This document shows positions 33,088 to 41,480 of a DNA stretch of 64,000 bases, in pieces (the first letter of the stretch is position 1; every line of letters begins with the position of its first letter). Made by a program: the position numbers and the translations under genes. Source of the stretch: Rhodobacteraceae bacterium EL129 (GTDB lineage Bacteria > Pseudomonadota > Alphaproteobacteria > Rhodobacterales > Rhodobacteraceae); NCBI GenBank assembly GCA_900313005.1, contig ONZJ01000002.1, positions 3,135,909 to 3,199,908 of the forward strand, given 5' to 3'. The notes under the pieces were generated by a model. It did no database searches. It was not told the origin of the DNA and was given only the letters and a program-made list of their open reading frames with translations.

Positions 33088-34491
33088 ATGAATCGCTACC
33101 CTCGTGACATGCGCGGATACGGCCCGAAAACCCCCGACCCAAAGTGGCCGAATGGGGCGAAAATTGCGGTTCAGTTCGTCATAAACTACGAAGAGGGTGG
33201 AGAAAACTGTGTGTTGCACGGGGATACCGCATCCGAGGCGTTCCTGTCCGAGATTGTTGGCGCGGCAGCCTGGCCCGACAAACGCCATTGGAACATGGAA
33301 TCGTTCTATGAATACGGTGCGCGCGCCGGGTTCTGGCGTCTGCACCGCTTGCTCACCGAAAAAGACATTCCTGCGACCGTGTACGGTGTCGCGACCGCAT
33401 TGGCCCGCAACCCCGAACAGGTGCGTGCCATGCAGGACGCCAATTGGGAGATTGCCAGCCACGGGCTGAAATGGATCGACTATAAGGACCACACGCCCGA
33501 CGCGGAACGTGCCGACATGTTGGAGGCGATCGCCCTGCACACCGAAGTCACTGGCTTGCGACCACGTGGCTGGTACACCGGGCGTTGCTCGTGCCACACC
33601 GTTGATCTGGTCGCTGAGGAAGGCGGGTTTGACTATGTGTCAGATGCCTATGCAGATGACTTGCCGTATTGGCATGGCGAACAGCTGGTCGTGCCGTATA
33701 CCCTGGACTGCAACGACATGCGCTTTGCCACGCCGCAGGGGTTCAACTCGGGCGATCAGTTCTACAACTACCTGAAAGACACCTTTGATGCGCTCTACGC
33801 AGAGGGCGAAGCGGGTCAGGCGAAAATGATGTCCGTTGGTCTGCATTGCCGTTTGGTTGGCCGCCCCGGTCGGGTGATGGCTCTGCGTCGGTTCATGGAC
33901 TACGCGCAAAGCAAGGCGGATGTCTGGTTCGCCAAGCGGATTGAGATCGCCCGACACTGGCATGACAACCATCCGCCTGTGCAATTTGATCGTCCATCAC
34001 AGATGACCAAAGACGCCTTCGTCGCAGCTTACGGCAGTATCTTCGAGCATTCTCCCTGGATTGCCGAACGTGCGTTTGATCTGGAACTGGGCCCGGCCCA
34101 TGACAGCGCCACGGGCCTGCATCACGCGCTGGCGCGCATGTTCCGCAGTGCATCCTATAAGGAGCGTCTCGGCGTTCTGACCGCACACCCGGATCTTGCA
34201 GGCAAGCTGGCATCGGCCGGTAAACTCACGGCTGAGAGTACATCCGAGCAAGCGGGTGCGGGTCTGGATCTGCTGACAGATGATGAACGCGCAATGTTCC
34301 AGAAACTGAACGCTGAATACGTCGAGAAGCACGGCTTTCCCTTCATCATCGCCGTGCGGGACAACACCAAAGCCTCGATCCAGGCGGCATTTGAACGCCG
34401 GATTAACAATGACACCGAAACCGAGTTCGCCGAGGCCTGCAGCCAAGTTGAACGCATCGGGGAATGGCGTCTGAAAGTTATGCTGCCATGA
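33088..34491 (+). CDS. puuE: allantoinase PuuE fused to OHCU decarboxylase
   Basis: Two-domain enzyme of 467 residues. Residues 1-300 form a polysaccharide-deacetylase-like allantoinase of the PuuE type (NRYPRDMRGYGPKTPDPKWP, VQFVINYEEGGENCVLHGD, NWEIASHGLKWIDY, TGRCSCHTVDLVAEEGGFDYVSD). From about 315 the OHCU decarboxylase domain follows (FEHSPWIAERAF, the catalytic LTAHPDLAGKLA, LTDDERAMFQKLNAEYVEKHGFPFIIAV). The protein therefore would make allantoin from OHCU and then hydrolyse it to allantoate. The ATG at 33088 has GGAG 8 bases upstream. The stop overlaps the ATG of the ureidoglycolate lyase gene. Confidence 0.92.
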   Translation: MNRYPRDMRGYGPKTPDPKWPNGAKIAVQFVINYEEGGENCVLHGDTASEAFLSEIVGAAAWPDKRHWNMESFYEYGARAGFWRLHRLLTEKDIPATVYGVATALARNPEQVRAMQDANWEIASHGLKWIDYKDHTPDAERADMLEAIALHTEVTGLRPRGWYTGRCSCHTVDLVAEEGGFDYVSDAYADDLPYWHGEQLVVPYTLDCNDMRFATPQGFNSGDQFYNYLKDTFDALYAEGEAGQAKMMSVGLHCRLVGRPGRVMALRRFMDYAQSKADVWFAKRIEIARHWHDNHPPVQFDRPSQMTKDAFVAAYGSIFEHSPWIAERAFDLELGPAHDSATGLHHALARMFRSASYKERLGVLTAHPDLAGKLASAGKLTAESTSEQAGAGLDLLTDDERAMFQKLNAEYVEKHGFPFIIAVRDNTKASIQAAFERRINNDTETEFAEACSQVERIGEWRLKVMLP

Positions 34492-34982
34492 CCAGTCTGC
34501 TGAAAGTGAACCCCCTGAACGCCAATGATTTTGCCAGCTATGGCGACGTTATCGAAGTGTCCGGTGAGCCGACCAAACTGATCAACGAAGGCATGTGCGG
34601 ACGTCATCACGACCTCGCCAAACTCGATTTTGACGACGGGTGCGCAGGCATAAGCATGTTCAATGCAAAGGCGCGCCATTTGCCACATGCGGTGACCATG
34701 GTGGAACGCCACCCGCAAGGCAGCCAGGCTTTTATGCCGATCTCGCCGGTGCCGTTCCTGGTGGTTGTGGCCGACGACAATGCGGGAACTCCCGAAAACC
34801 TCAAAGCATTTGTGACCGCCCCCGGGCAGTCCATCAACCTGCATCGCGGCGTGTGGCACGGGGTTCTCGCCCCAATCGGCGCGCCGGGGCAATTTGCCGT
34901 CGTCGACCGCATTGGCGACGGCGCAAACCTTGAAGAGCATTGGTTCGACACACCTTACATCGTCGAAACCATCCCAAAATAA
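34488..34982 (+). CDS. allA: ureidoglycolate lyase
   Basis: Splits ureidoglycolate into glyoxylate and urea, the last step of purine ring catabolism. The 164-residue cupin-like protein shows the AllA pattern: FASYGDVIEVSGEP, RHHDLAKLDF, VERHPQGSQAFMPI, PVPFLVVVADD and the NLHRGVWHGVLAP motif with conserved His. The ATG at 34488 overlaps the puuE stop (ATGA), so the two are translationally coupled; an in-frame upstream start at 34464 is unlikely. The glyoxylate product would enter the bhc pathway encoded next to it. Confidence 0.93.
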   Translation: MTSLLKVNPLNANDFASYGDVIEVSGEPTKLINEGMCGRHHDLAKLDFDDGCAGISMFNAKARHLPHAVTMVERHPQGSQAFMPISPVPFLVVVADDNAGTPENLKAFVTAPGQSINLHRGVWHGVLAPIGAPGQFAVVDRIGDGANLEEHWFDTPYIVETIPK

Positions 34983-35023
34983 GCCGACAGGCGAAGTCGT
35001 TGCGCCATCCCCACGGCAGTTGT

Positions 35024-35989
35024 TTAAAAGTCCACCTTGACGGCCACGCCTTTTTCGATGGCCAAATCGACCACGGCTGCGGCCACGGCCAGATCCTGCA
35101 GGCCGACGCCTGTGCCGTCAAACAGCGTCACTTCGTCGTCGCTGCTGCGGCCCGTGTGATTGCCGTTGATCACGGCCCCAATCTCGGCAATGTCGGCCTC
35201 TTTCAGAGATCCATCCGCGATGGCGTGCTGGCACTCACCGATGCCGATCGACTGGGCAATCTCATCGGTGAAACAGGTGGCCCGCGCCACCAGAGCAGCC
35301 TCGACCTCTTGCTTGCCTTTGGTGTCTGTTCCCATGCAGGCGATATGCGTGCCGGGTTTGACCTGAGCATCCTTCAGGATCGCATCAAAGCTGGAGGTGA
35401 TGGTGACGATCACGTCTGAATGCGCCCCGAGTTCCTCCAATGACAAGCTTTCAAACGGCAGACCCATTTCAGCAGCTGCTTTTTCAAGCGAGGCCAGTTT
35501 TTCGGGGGTGCGGTTCCAGGCAACGACGCGTTCAAAGTCGCGCTGTTCCGCTACGGCGCGCAATTGGAACGTGGCCTGATGGCCTGCGCCGACAATGCCC
35601 AGCACCTTGGCGTCTTCGCGCGCCAGATGGGCCACCGAAACAGCAGCAGCGGCAGCGGTACGCAGAGCGGTCAGCAGGTTCCCCCCGACCACAGCGCGGC
35701 ATTTTCCCGTGTCCGCATCAAACAGGAACACGGTGGACTGGTGATTGGTCAGACCCTTTTCCATGTTGCCGGGCCAGTACCCGCCGGATTTCAGGCCCAA
35801 GTTCAGACCAGCGCGGTCAAACCCGGATTTGAACCCATAAAGCGCATCGGCATGGCCGATCGCTTCGCGGATCACCGGAAAATTATACGCTGAACGCGCC
35901 GACATAGACGCAAAGACATTCTCAACGGCGTCAAAATTCTGAGCGCGGGTCACAAGCCCAGCGATTTCCTTCTCAGGAACGATATACAT
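35024..35989 (-). CDS. bhcD: iminosuccinate reductase (beta-hydroxyaspartate cycle)
   Basis: Ornithine-cyclodeaminase/mu-crystallin family reductase that converts iminosuccinate to L-aspartate in the beta-hydroxyaspartate cycle. The Rossmann fold is visible in VLGIVGAGHQATFQLRAVAEQRDFERVVAWNRTPEK. The substrate loop appears as VVGGNLLTALRTAAAAAVS, and DGTGVGLQDLAVAAAVVDLA lies near the C-terminus. At 321 residues and as the last gene of a bhcABCD-order operon it matches the Paracoccus denitrificans arrangement. Its start is directly preceded by a strong terminator-like hairpin, which could lower its expression relative to bhcABC. Confidence 0.92.
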   Translation of the reverse strand: MYIVPEKEIAGLVTRAQNFDAVENVFASMSARSAYNFPVIREAIGHADALYGFKSGFDRAGLNLGLKSGGYWPGNMEKGLTNHQSTVFLFDADTGKCRAVVGGNLLTALRTAAAAAVSVAHLAREDAKVLGIVGAGHQATFQLRAVAEQRDFERVVAWNRTPEKLASLEKAAAEMGLPFESLSLEELGAHSDVIVTITSSFDAILKDAQVKPGTHIACMGTDTKGKQEVEAALVARATCFTDEIAQSIGIGECQHAIADGSLKEADIAEIGAVINGNHTGRSSDDEVTLFDGTGVGLQDLAVAAAVVDLAIEKGVAVKVDF

Positions 35990-36004
35990 AGCAGCCTCTC
36001 AGTT

Positions 36005-36044
36005 AAAAAAGCGGCGGGAAGACCCTTGAAGTACCTTCCCGCCG
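36005..36044 (-). terminator. strong terminator-like hairpin between bhcC and bhcD
   Basis: A perfect 10-bp GC-rich stem (CGGCGGGAAG at 36012-36021, CTTCCCGCCG at 36035-36044), with a 13-base loop, is followed in the minus direction by six T (36005-36010). This has every sign of an intrinsic terminator. It begins 15 bases after the bhcC stop codon and its T run ends 15 bases before the bhcD start, whose GAGAGG ribosome-binding site lies after it. Confidence 0.88.
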
Positions 36045-36059
36045 AGTAGGAAGGATCCC

Positions 36060-37223
36060 TTAGTAGGCTTTGCCGCGGGCCGAGACGGGCCAGACGGTAT
36101 CAACTTTGCCGTTGCGCACACCGACGTACCAATCATGCACGTTGCAGGTCGGGTCGCAGTGACCGGGCACGAGGCGCAGCTTGTCGTTCACTTTCAGCGC
36201 GCCGTTCGGGTCGCCGACCACGCCATGCTCGTCCGAGCATTTCAGGTATTCCACATCATCGCGGCCATAGACAAACGGCAGGCCACTATCGACCGACTGG
36301 GCTTTGAGGCCCGCGTCCACGATGGCTTTGTCCGCTTTCGAGTGGCTCATCACGGTGGTTAGAATAAACAGGGCGTTCTCCCATTCGCCATCGTCGATGC
36401 GCTTGCCATTTTCATCCAGAATGCGTCCATAATCCGCGTCCATGAAGGCGTAGGAGCCACATTGCAATTCGTTGTAAACGCCCGACGCGCTCTCAAAGTA
36501 ATAAGAGCCAGTGCCGCCACCGCCGACAATGTCGCAGACCAGACCATTGCTTTTCAAGCCCTGCACAGCGTCCGCCACCTGGGCAATCGCCGCATCCAGC
36601 TTTTCTTTGCGGTCGATATAGAGGTCTATGTGCTGCATCGCGCCTTGGTAGGCCTGGATGCCCGCAAATTTCAGACCGTCTGCCGCGTCGATCAGCTTGG
36701 CGATGTTCACAACATCCTGCGTGGTGTTCACGCCACAACGACCCGCGCCGCAGTCGATCTCAACCAGAGCCTCCAACTCGGTGCCGGCAGCCACAGCAGC
36801 CGCGGACAGAGCCGCGACGTTTTCGGGATCGTCCACACAGACCAGAACCCGGCAACCCAGTTTGGGCATCTCAGCCAGACGTTTGATCTTGGCTGGCTCA
36901 GTCACCTGGTTCGACACCATCACGTCCTTGATGCCACCACGGGCAAAGACTTCGGCCTCGGAAACCTTCTGACAGCACACACCAACGGCGGCGCCCATGT
37001 CTTGTTGCAGCTTCAGCACGTCAACGGACTTGTGCATTTTGCCGTGGGCGCGGTGGCGCATCCCGTTGTCTTTGGCGTAATCGCCCATTTTCTTCACGTT
37101 GCGCTCCAGCGCGTCCAGATCCAGCACCAGACATGGGGTCTGGATATCAGCCTCGTCCATGCCAGGAACGGCGGGGACGTCAAAACCAACTTCGAGCTTA
37201 GAAAAATCTACAGGTGCGTTCAT
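36060..37223 (-). CDS. bhcC: beta-hydroxyaspartate aldolase
   Basis: PLP-dependent aldolase of the D-threonine aldolase/alanine racemase-like fold. It condenses glycine and glyoxylate to (2R,3S)-beta-hydroxyaspartate. The PLP Lys region is near residue 60 (NGMRHRAHGKMHKSVDVLKLQQ). Further family motifs are VCCQKVSEAEVFARGGIKDVMVSNQV, EIDCGAGRCGVN, the VGGGGTGSYYFE phosphate loop and the metal-binding PGHCDPTCNVHDWYVG at the end. Length 387 residues equals that of the Paracoccus enzyme. It is the third gene of bhcABCD. Confidence 0.94.
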   Translation of the reverse strand: MNAPVDFSKLEVGFDVPAVPGMDEADIQTPCLVLDLDALERNVKKMGDYAKDNGMRHRAHGKMHKSVDVLKLQQDMGAAVGVCCQKVSEAEVFARGGIKDVMVSNQVTEPAKIKRLAEMPKLGCRVLVCVDDPENVAALSAAAVAAGTELEALVEIDCGAGRCGVNTTQDVVNIAKLIDAADGLKFAGIQAYQGAMQHIDLYIDRKEKLDAAIAQVADAVQGLKSNGLVCDIVGGGGTGSYYFESASGVYNELQCGSYAFMDADYGRILDENGKRIDDGEWENALFILTTVMSHSKADKAIVDAGLKAQSVDSGLPFVYGRDDVEYLKCSDEHGVVGDPNGALKVNDKLRLVPGHCDPTCNVHDWYVGVRNGKVDTVWPVSARGKAY

Positions 37224-37257
37224 TGTCTTGCTCCTTCCTTTTGAGGGTCAGCTTTTG

Positions 37258-38211
37258 TCAGCTGTTCATCCATGGCAGTTTGTCGAGATCGACATTTCCA
37301 CCGGTTACAATCACGCCCACGCGTTTGCCCGCGAAGGCGTCCCTGTTGTTCAGAATGGTCGCCAGCGGCACCGCCGACGAAGGCTCCATCACCACCCGCA
37401 GGTGTTTCCAGATGATCTTCATCGCATCGACAATTTCGGCCTCGGAAGCGGTGTACATTTCGTGCACTTGGTTCGACACGAAATGCCAGGTCAGATCCTT
37501 CAGCGGCACCAGCAGACCATCGGCGATGGTCTTGGGGGCGTCATCGGCGATGATGTGACCCGCCTTGAAGCTGCGATAGGCGTCATCGGCCTGTTCAGGC
37601 TCGGCCGCGATCACCTTGGTTTCAGGTGCGAGCATCGACAGCGTCAGGCAGGTGCCCGAAATCATGCCGCCTCCCCCGATTGGGGCCACAACAAAGTCCA
37701 GGCCGTCTGTTTGCTCAATCAACTCTTTTGAACAGGTCCCCTGCCCCGCAATCACCCGCGGGTCATTGTAAGGATGTACAAAATCACCGCCGGTTTCGGC
37801 CTGTACCTTGGCAAAGGTTTCCTCACGCGAGGTGGTTGAAGGCTCGCATTCGGTGATCTTGCCGCCATACCGGCGCACTGTGTCCTTTTTGGCCTGAGGC
37901 GCCGTGTGTGGCATGACCACATTGCAAGGAATTCCGCGCAGCATCGCTGCATAGCTCAGGCAGGACGCATGGTTGCCGGATGAGTGAGTTGCCACACCCT
38001 TCTTGGCCTGTTCGTCATCCAGCCCGAAGACCGCGTTTGAGGCACCGCGCACCTTGAACGCACCCGGTTCATGAAAGTTCTCACATTTGAAGAACAACTC
38101 GCAGCCCGCCAGCTCATTCAGATAGTGCGAGGTCCGAACCGGCGTGCAGCGGATGTGCGGCTTTACACGTTCATGGGCGGCCAGCATGTCGTCATATGTG
38201 GGGATATACAT
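37258..38211 (-). CDS. bhcB: beta-hydroxyaspartate dehydratase
   Basis: PLP enzyme of the serine/threonine dehydratase family, removing water from beta-hydroxyaspartate to give iminosuccinate. The PLP Lys is in FHEPGAFKVRGASNAVFGL, the Asn loop in THSSGNHASCLSYAAML, and the phosphate-binding Gly loop in VVAPIGGGGMISGTCL. A C-terminal VGVIVTGGNVDLDKLPW completes the fold. At 317 residues it has no regulatory ACT domain. Its position between bhcA and bhcC separates it from ordinary threonine dehydratases. Confidence 0.93.
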   Translation of the reverse strand: MYIPTYDDMLAAHERVKPHIRCTPVRTSHYLNELAGCELFFKCENFHEPGAFKVRGASNAVFGLDDEQAKKGVATHSSGNHASCLSYAAMLRGIPCNVVMPHTAPQAKKDTVRRYGGKITECEPSTTSREETFAKVQAETGGDFVHPYNDPRVIAGQGTCSKELIEQTDGLDFVVAPIGGGGMISGTCLTLSMLAPETKVIAAEPEQADDAYRSFKAGHIIADDAPKTIADGLLVPLKDLTWHFVSNQVHEMYTASEAEIVDAMKIIWKHLRVVMEPSSAVPLATILNNRDAFAGKRVGVIVTGGNVDLDKLPWMNS

Positions 38212-38228
38212 TTCTGTGGTATCCTTGA

Positions 38229-39419
38229 TTAAGCAGCGACTTTGACAGCGGCGACATCCTGGTTGCGATAGAAATCCTGAGCTGCTGCAACGCCCGAACC
38301 CAGTTCGATATCAATGCCCAGGTCGACCATCACCATTTCGGCCGTAGCAATGCCAGACAGTGCCAGCACATCTGTCAGCTGACCCAGGTGTCCGATGCGG
38401 AATACTTTGCCAGCCACTTCGCCCAGACCAACACCGTAGGCGACGCCGTATTTGTCTGCGGCATGGCTCACGATATCTGTGGCGTTAAATCCTTCGGGTG
38501 TGCGGATTGCGCTGACGGTGTCCGAGTAAACATCCGGGGAAGCCGCACAGAGATTCAGGCCCCAGGCTACGACACCCCGACGGATGCCTTCGGCGATTCG
38601 GTGGTGACGGGCAAAGACGCTCTCCAACCCTTCATCCAACAGCATCTCGGTCGCCAGTTTCAGACCATTCAGCAGACCCACAGCAGGCGTATAAGGATAG
38701 GCATTGTTGGCATATCCTGCCGCCATGTCGCGGATGTCAAAGAAGGTGCGCGGCAGTTTGGCGGTTTCCACTGCGCCCATTGCATTGGGTGAGAAGGCGA
38801 CAATCGCCAGACCAGCGGGCAACATGAAGCCTTTCTGGCTGCCGGTCACGGCGATATCGACGCCCCATTCGTCCATGCGGAAATCCATCGAGGCGATTGA
38901 GCTGACACCATCCACAAACAGCAAAGCGGGGTGGCCTGCGGCATTCAATGCGCGGCGCACAGCGGCGATGTCCGATTTGACACCAGTGGCGGTTTCGTTG
39001 TGCGTGGCCAGAACAACTTTGATCTCGTGCCCTTTGTCGGCGGTCAGGATTTCCTCATACCGATCCGCTGGCAGGCCTTCACCCCAGGTGGCTTCCACCA
39101 CCTGAACATCCAGACAATGACGGTTGCACATGTCGATCCAACGGTGGCTGAACATGCCGTTGCGGGCCGCCAATACTTTGTCGCCCGCACTCAGCGTGTT
39201 GGTCAGGGCGGTTTCCCAGCCGCCTGTCCCGGTGGACGGGAAAACAAAGATCTCAGCAGTTTCACTTTTCAGCACCTTCTTCACACCCGCCAAAGCAGGG
39301 TGGAGAATTTCGCCAAACAAAGGCGACCTGTGGTCGATTGTCGGCATGTAGATTGATTTGCGAATTTCCTCGGGCATATTGGTGGGACCGGGAATGAATA
39401 CTGGATTTTGGAAGCTCAT
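38229..39419 (-). CDS. bhcA: aspartate--glyoxylate aminotransferase
   Basis: Class V PLP aminotransferase that makes glycine from glyoxylate with aspartate as amino donor, closing the beta-hydroxyaspartate cycle. The N-terminus has PVFIPGPTNMPEEIRKSIYMPTIDHRSPLF, then FPSTGTGGWETALTNTLSAGD, the HNETATGVKSDI loop, DGVSSIASMDFRMDEWGVD and the PLP Lys in TGSQKGFMLPAG. At 396 residues it matches BhcA length. It is first in the operon and divergent from bhcR. Without the neighbours it would be read as a serine-glyoxylate aminotransferase. Confidence 0.94.
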   Translation of the reverse strand: MSFQNPVFIPGPTNMPEEIRKSIYMPTIDHRSPLFGEILHPALAGVKKVLKSETAEIFVFPSTGTGGWETALTNTLSAGDKVLAARNGMFSHRWIDMCNRHCLDVQVVEATWGEGLPADRYEEILTADKGHEIKVVLATHNETATGVKSDIAAVRRALNAAGHPALLFVDGVSSIASMDFRMDEWGVDIAVTGSQKGFMLPAGLAIVAFSPNAMGAVETAKLPRTFFDIRDMAAGYANNAYPYTPAVGLLNGLKLATEMLLDEGLESVFARHHRIAEGIRRGVVAWGLNLCAASPDVYSDTVSAIRTPEGFNATDIVSHAADKYGVAYGVGLGEVAGKVFRIGHLGQLTDVLALSGIATAEMVMVDLGIDIELGSGVAAAQDFYRNQDVAAVKVAA

Positions 39420-39484
39420 GGATGTGCCCTCCTATAGCGGCTTGAATGCAGCCTATAGTGAGATTCAACCGAGTGATATTTTTT

Positions 39485-39499
39485 TGAAAACGTTTTTCA
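39485..39499. promoter_or_regulatory. candidate BhcR operator
   Basis: The perfect dyad TGAAAA-CGT-TTTTCA lies in the AT-rich 197-base gap between bhcA and bhcR, about 65 bases before the bhcA start. Its 6-3-6 layout and A/T-rich arms are compatible with an IclR-type operator. A looser related sequence (CAAAAGTGATTTTCA) is near 39561. Binding is an inference from position and symmetry. Confidence 0.5.
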
Positions 39500-39616
39500 T
39501 TTTCTACAAAATCAGGATTACTTTTAATTTTTCAGATAGTTATATTTTTTCATTGGCCAAAAGTGATTTTCATCAATATCCAGAAGAAGTTGCTTGATTG
39601 AGGAGAAACTAGATAA

Positions 39617-40441
39617 ATGACCCAGGATATCCGCCGCAAAGGACGCCCGAAGAGTTTCTACGGCAAGCCCTCCCAACCCACCATTCAGGCGTTGGCCCGT
39701 GCGTTGGATGTGCTGGATGTGCTGGCGGCACATTCTGGATTGACCCTGTCCGAAATTTCCACAGAACTGGATCAATCCCCCGCCACCATGCACCGCGTGC
39801 TGGCCACGCTTGAGGCCCGTGACGTGATTGAAATGGATACTCAGACTCAAACTTGGCACATCGGTGCCATTGCATTTCAGATCGGGTCTGCCTTCCTGCG
39901 ACGCAGCGGTGTCATTGAACGCAGCCGTCCCGTGATGCACGAATTGATGGAAACGACGGGCGAGACTTCCAACCTTGGCATTGAACGTCAGGGCAACGTC
40001 ATGTTCATCAGCCAGGTTGAAACCAACGAGACAATCCGTGCGTTTTTCCCGCCGGGCACCATCTCACCCATGCACGCCTCTGGCATTGGAAAGGCGCTGC
40101 TCAGCACCTATTCCGATGACAGGCTGAAGCAGTTTGTGCAAACCCACGATCTGCAGCGTTTCTCCGACCTCACCATCACAGAAGGAGACGCCCTACGCGA
40201 AGAGCTGACCCTGTCAGGCAAACGCGGCTGGGCCTTTGACAACGAGGAGAAAGCCGAAGGCATGCGATGTGTCGCCGCCCCAATTCTCAACATCTTTGGC
40301 GAGGCTGTGGCCGGAATATCTGTTTCGGGGCCGACATACAGATTGCCTCTCACATCTATTGAGGGCATCGGAGCGCAGGTTCGAGACGCTGCCAAAACCG
40401 TGTCCCGTGCATTGGGCGCCTCCCTGCCGGGGGATCTGTGA
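39617..40441 (+). CDS. bhcR: IclR-family regulator of the beta-hydroxyaspartate cycle
   Basis: A 274-residue regulator with an N-terminal winged helix-turn-helix (LTLSEISTELDQSPATMHRVLATLEARDVIE) and an IclR effector domain (MHELMETTGETSNLGIERQGNVMFI, FPPGTISPMHASGIGKALL, RGWAFDNEEKAEGMRCVAAPI). It is divergent from bhcA, as is bhcR of Paracoccus denitrificans, where glyoxylate acts as effector. It probably binds the bhcA/bhcR gap. It converges with the ureidoglycine aminohydrolase gene, with 7 bases between them. Confidence 0.93.
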   Translation: MTQDIRRKGRPKSFYGKPSQPTIQALARALDVLDVLAAHSGLTLSEISTELDQSPATMHRVLATLEARDVIEMDTQTQTWHIGAIAFQIGSAFLRRSGVIERSRPVMHELMETTGETSNLGIERQGNVMFISQVETNETIRAFFPPGTISPMHASGIGKALLSTYSDDRLKQFVQTHDLQRFSDLTITEGDALREELTLSGKRGWAFDNEEKAEGMRCVAAPILNIFGEAVAGISVSGPTYRLPLTSIEGIGAQVRDAAKTVSRALGASLPGDL

Positions 40442-40448
40442 ACGGTGC

Positions 40449-41300
40449 TTAACCAGCTATTTTGGAATGGAACAGATGCGCGGTCATCGGCATATGCCGG
40501 TTCACATCCTTGTAAAGCAGATAGCGGAACGGACCTGGCCCACCCGCGTAACAGGCTTGCGGGCAAAAGGCGCGCAGCCACATGTAGTCGCCGGCTTCCA
40601 CTTCAACCCAATCCTGATTGAGCCTGTAGACCGCCTTGCCTTCCAATACATATAGCCCATGCTCCATCACATGGGTTTCGCAGAACGGGATCACCCCACC
40701 CGGCTGGAAGGTCACGATGGTCACATGCATGTCGTGGCGCAAATCTTCGGGGTCAACAAAGCGTGTCGTCGCCCAAACGCCGTTGGTGTCCGGCATCTCA
40801 GTCGGGGCAACATCATTTTCGTTCAGCACCAGCGGTTCAGGCAGATCCAACCCATCAACGGCCTGATAAGCCTTGCGTACCCAATGGAACCGCGCCGTCA
40901 CATCGCCAGTGTTGCGCAATGACCATTCTGCATTGGGTGGAACATAGGCATACCCGCCTTCAATCATGTTGTGTATTTGCCCGCTGATCGTGACGCTGAT
41001 GCTTCCTTCAACGACAAACAACACCGATTGCACACCTGCGTCGGTTTCAGGGCGGTCGCTCCCGCCACCGGGCAGCACCTCGGCGATATACTGCGAAAAG
41101 CTCTCCGCAAATCCAGACAGGGGACGTGAAATTACCCAGAATCTGGAATGGTCCCAAAACGGCAGCAGGCTGGTGACAATATCACTAAACGTCCCTTTGG
41201 GGATGACGGCATACGCGTCTGTGAACACAGCCCGGTCTGTCAGCAACTGCTCCTGAGGGGGCAATCCACCTGTTGGGGCATAATAGGTCCGTTTTGTCAT
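40449..41300 (-). CDS. allE: (S)-ureidoglycine aminohydrolase
   Basis: Bicupin enzyme of 283 residues that releases ammonia from ureidoglycine to give ureidoglycolate. The first cupin has VLFVVEGSISVTISGQIHNMIEGGYAYVPPN. The second has the metal-ligand set in VIPFCETHVMEHGLYVLEGKAVYRLNQDWVEVEAGDYMWLRAFCPQACYAGG. The N-terminus KRTYYAPTGGLPPQEQLLTDRAVFTDAY is typical of this family, which some databases label as bifunctional with allantoicase, though no allantoicase domain is visible here. It extends the purine pathway beyond the bhc operon. Confidence 0.9.
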   Translation of the reverse strand: MTKRTYYAPTGGLPPQEQLLTDRAVFTDAYAVIPKGTFSDIVTSLLPFWDHSRFWVISRPLSGFAESFSQYIAEVLPGGGSDRPETDAGVQSVLFVVEGSISVTISGQIHNMIEGGYAYVPPNAEWSLRNTGDVTARFHWVRKAYQAVDGLDLPEPLVLNENDVAPTEMPDTNGVWATTRFVDPEDLRHDMHVTIVTFQPGGVIPFCETHVMEHGLYVLEGKAVYRLNQDWVEVEAGDYMWLRAFCPQACYAGGPGPFRYLLYKDVNRHMPMTAHLFHSKIAG

Positions 41301-41480
41301 TGTCTTGCCTTTTATAACTCCTGCTCAACAAGACCCTGATTGTCGCGTTTGAACAACTTCGATTGTTGCAGATGATTTTTGAAGCGACTTATTGGATCAT
41401 TTGAAAATCAATTTTATGTGGCCCATCAAAATATTGAATGATCACCTCTAACGCTGTGTCATCTACAGTGCGGCTTCTAC

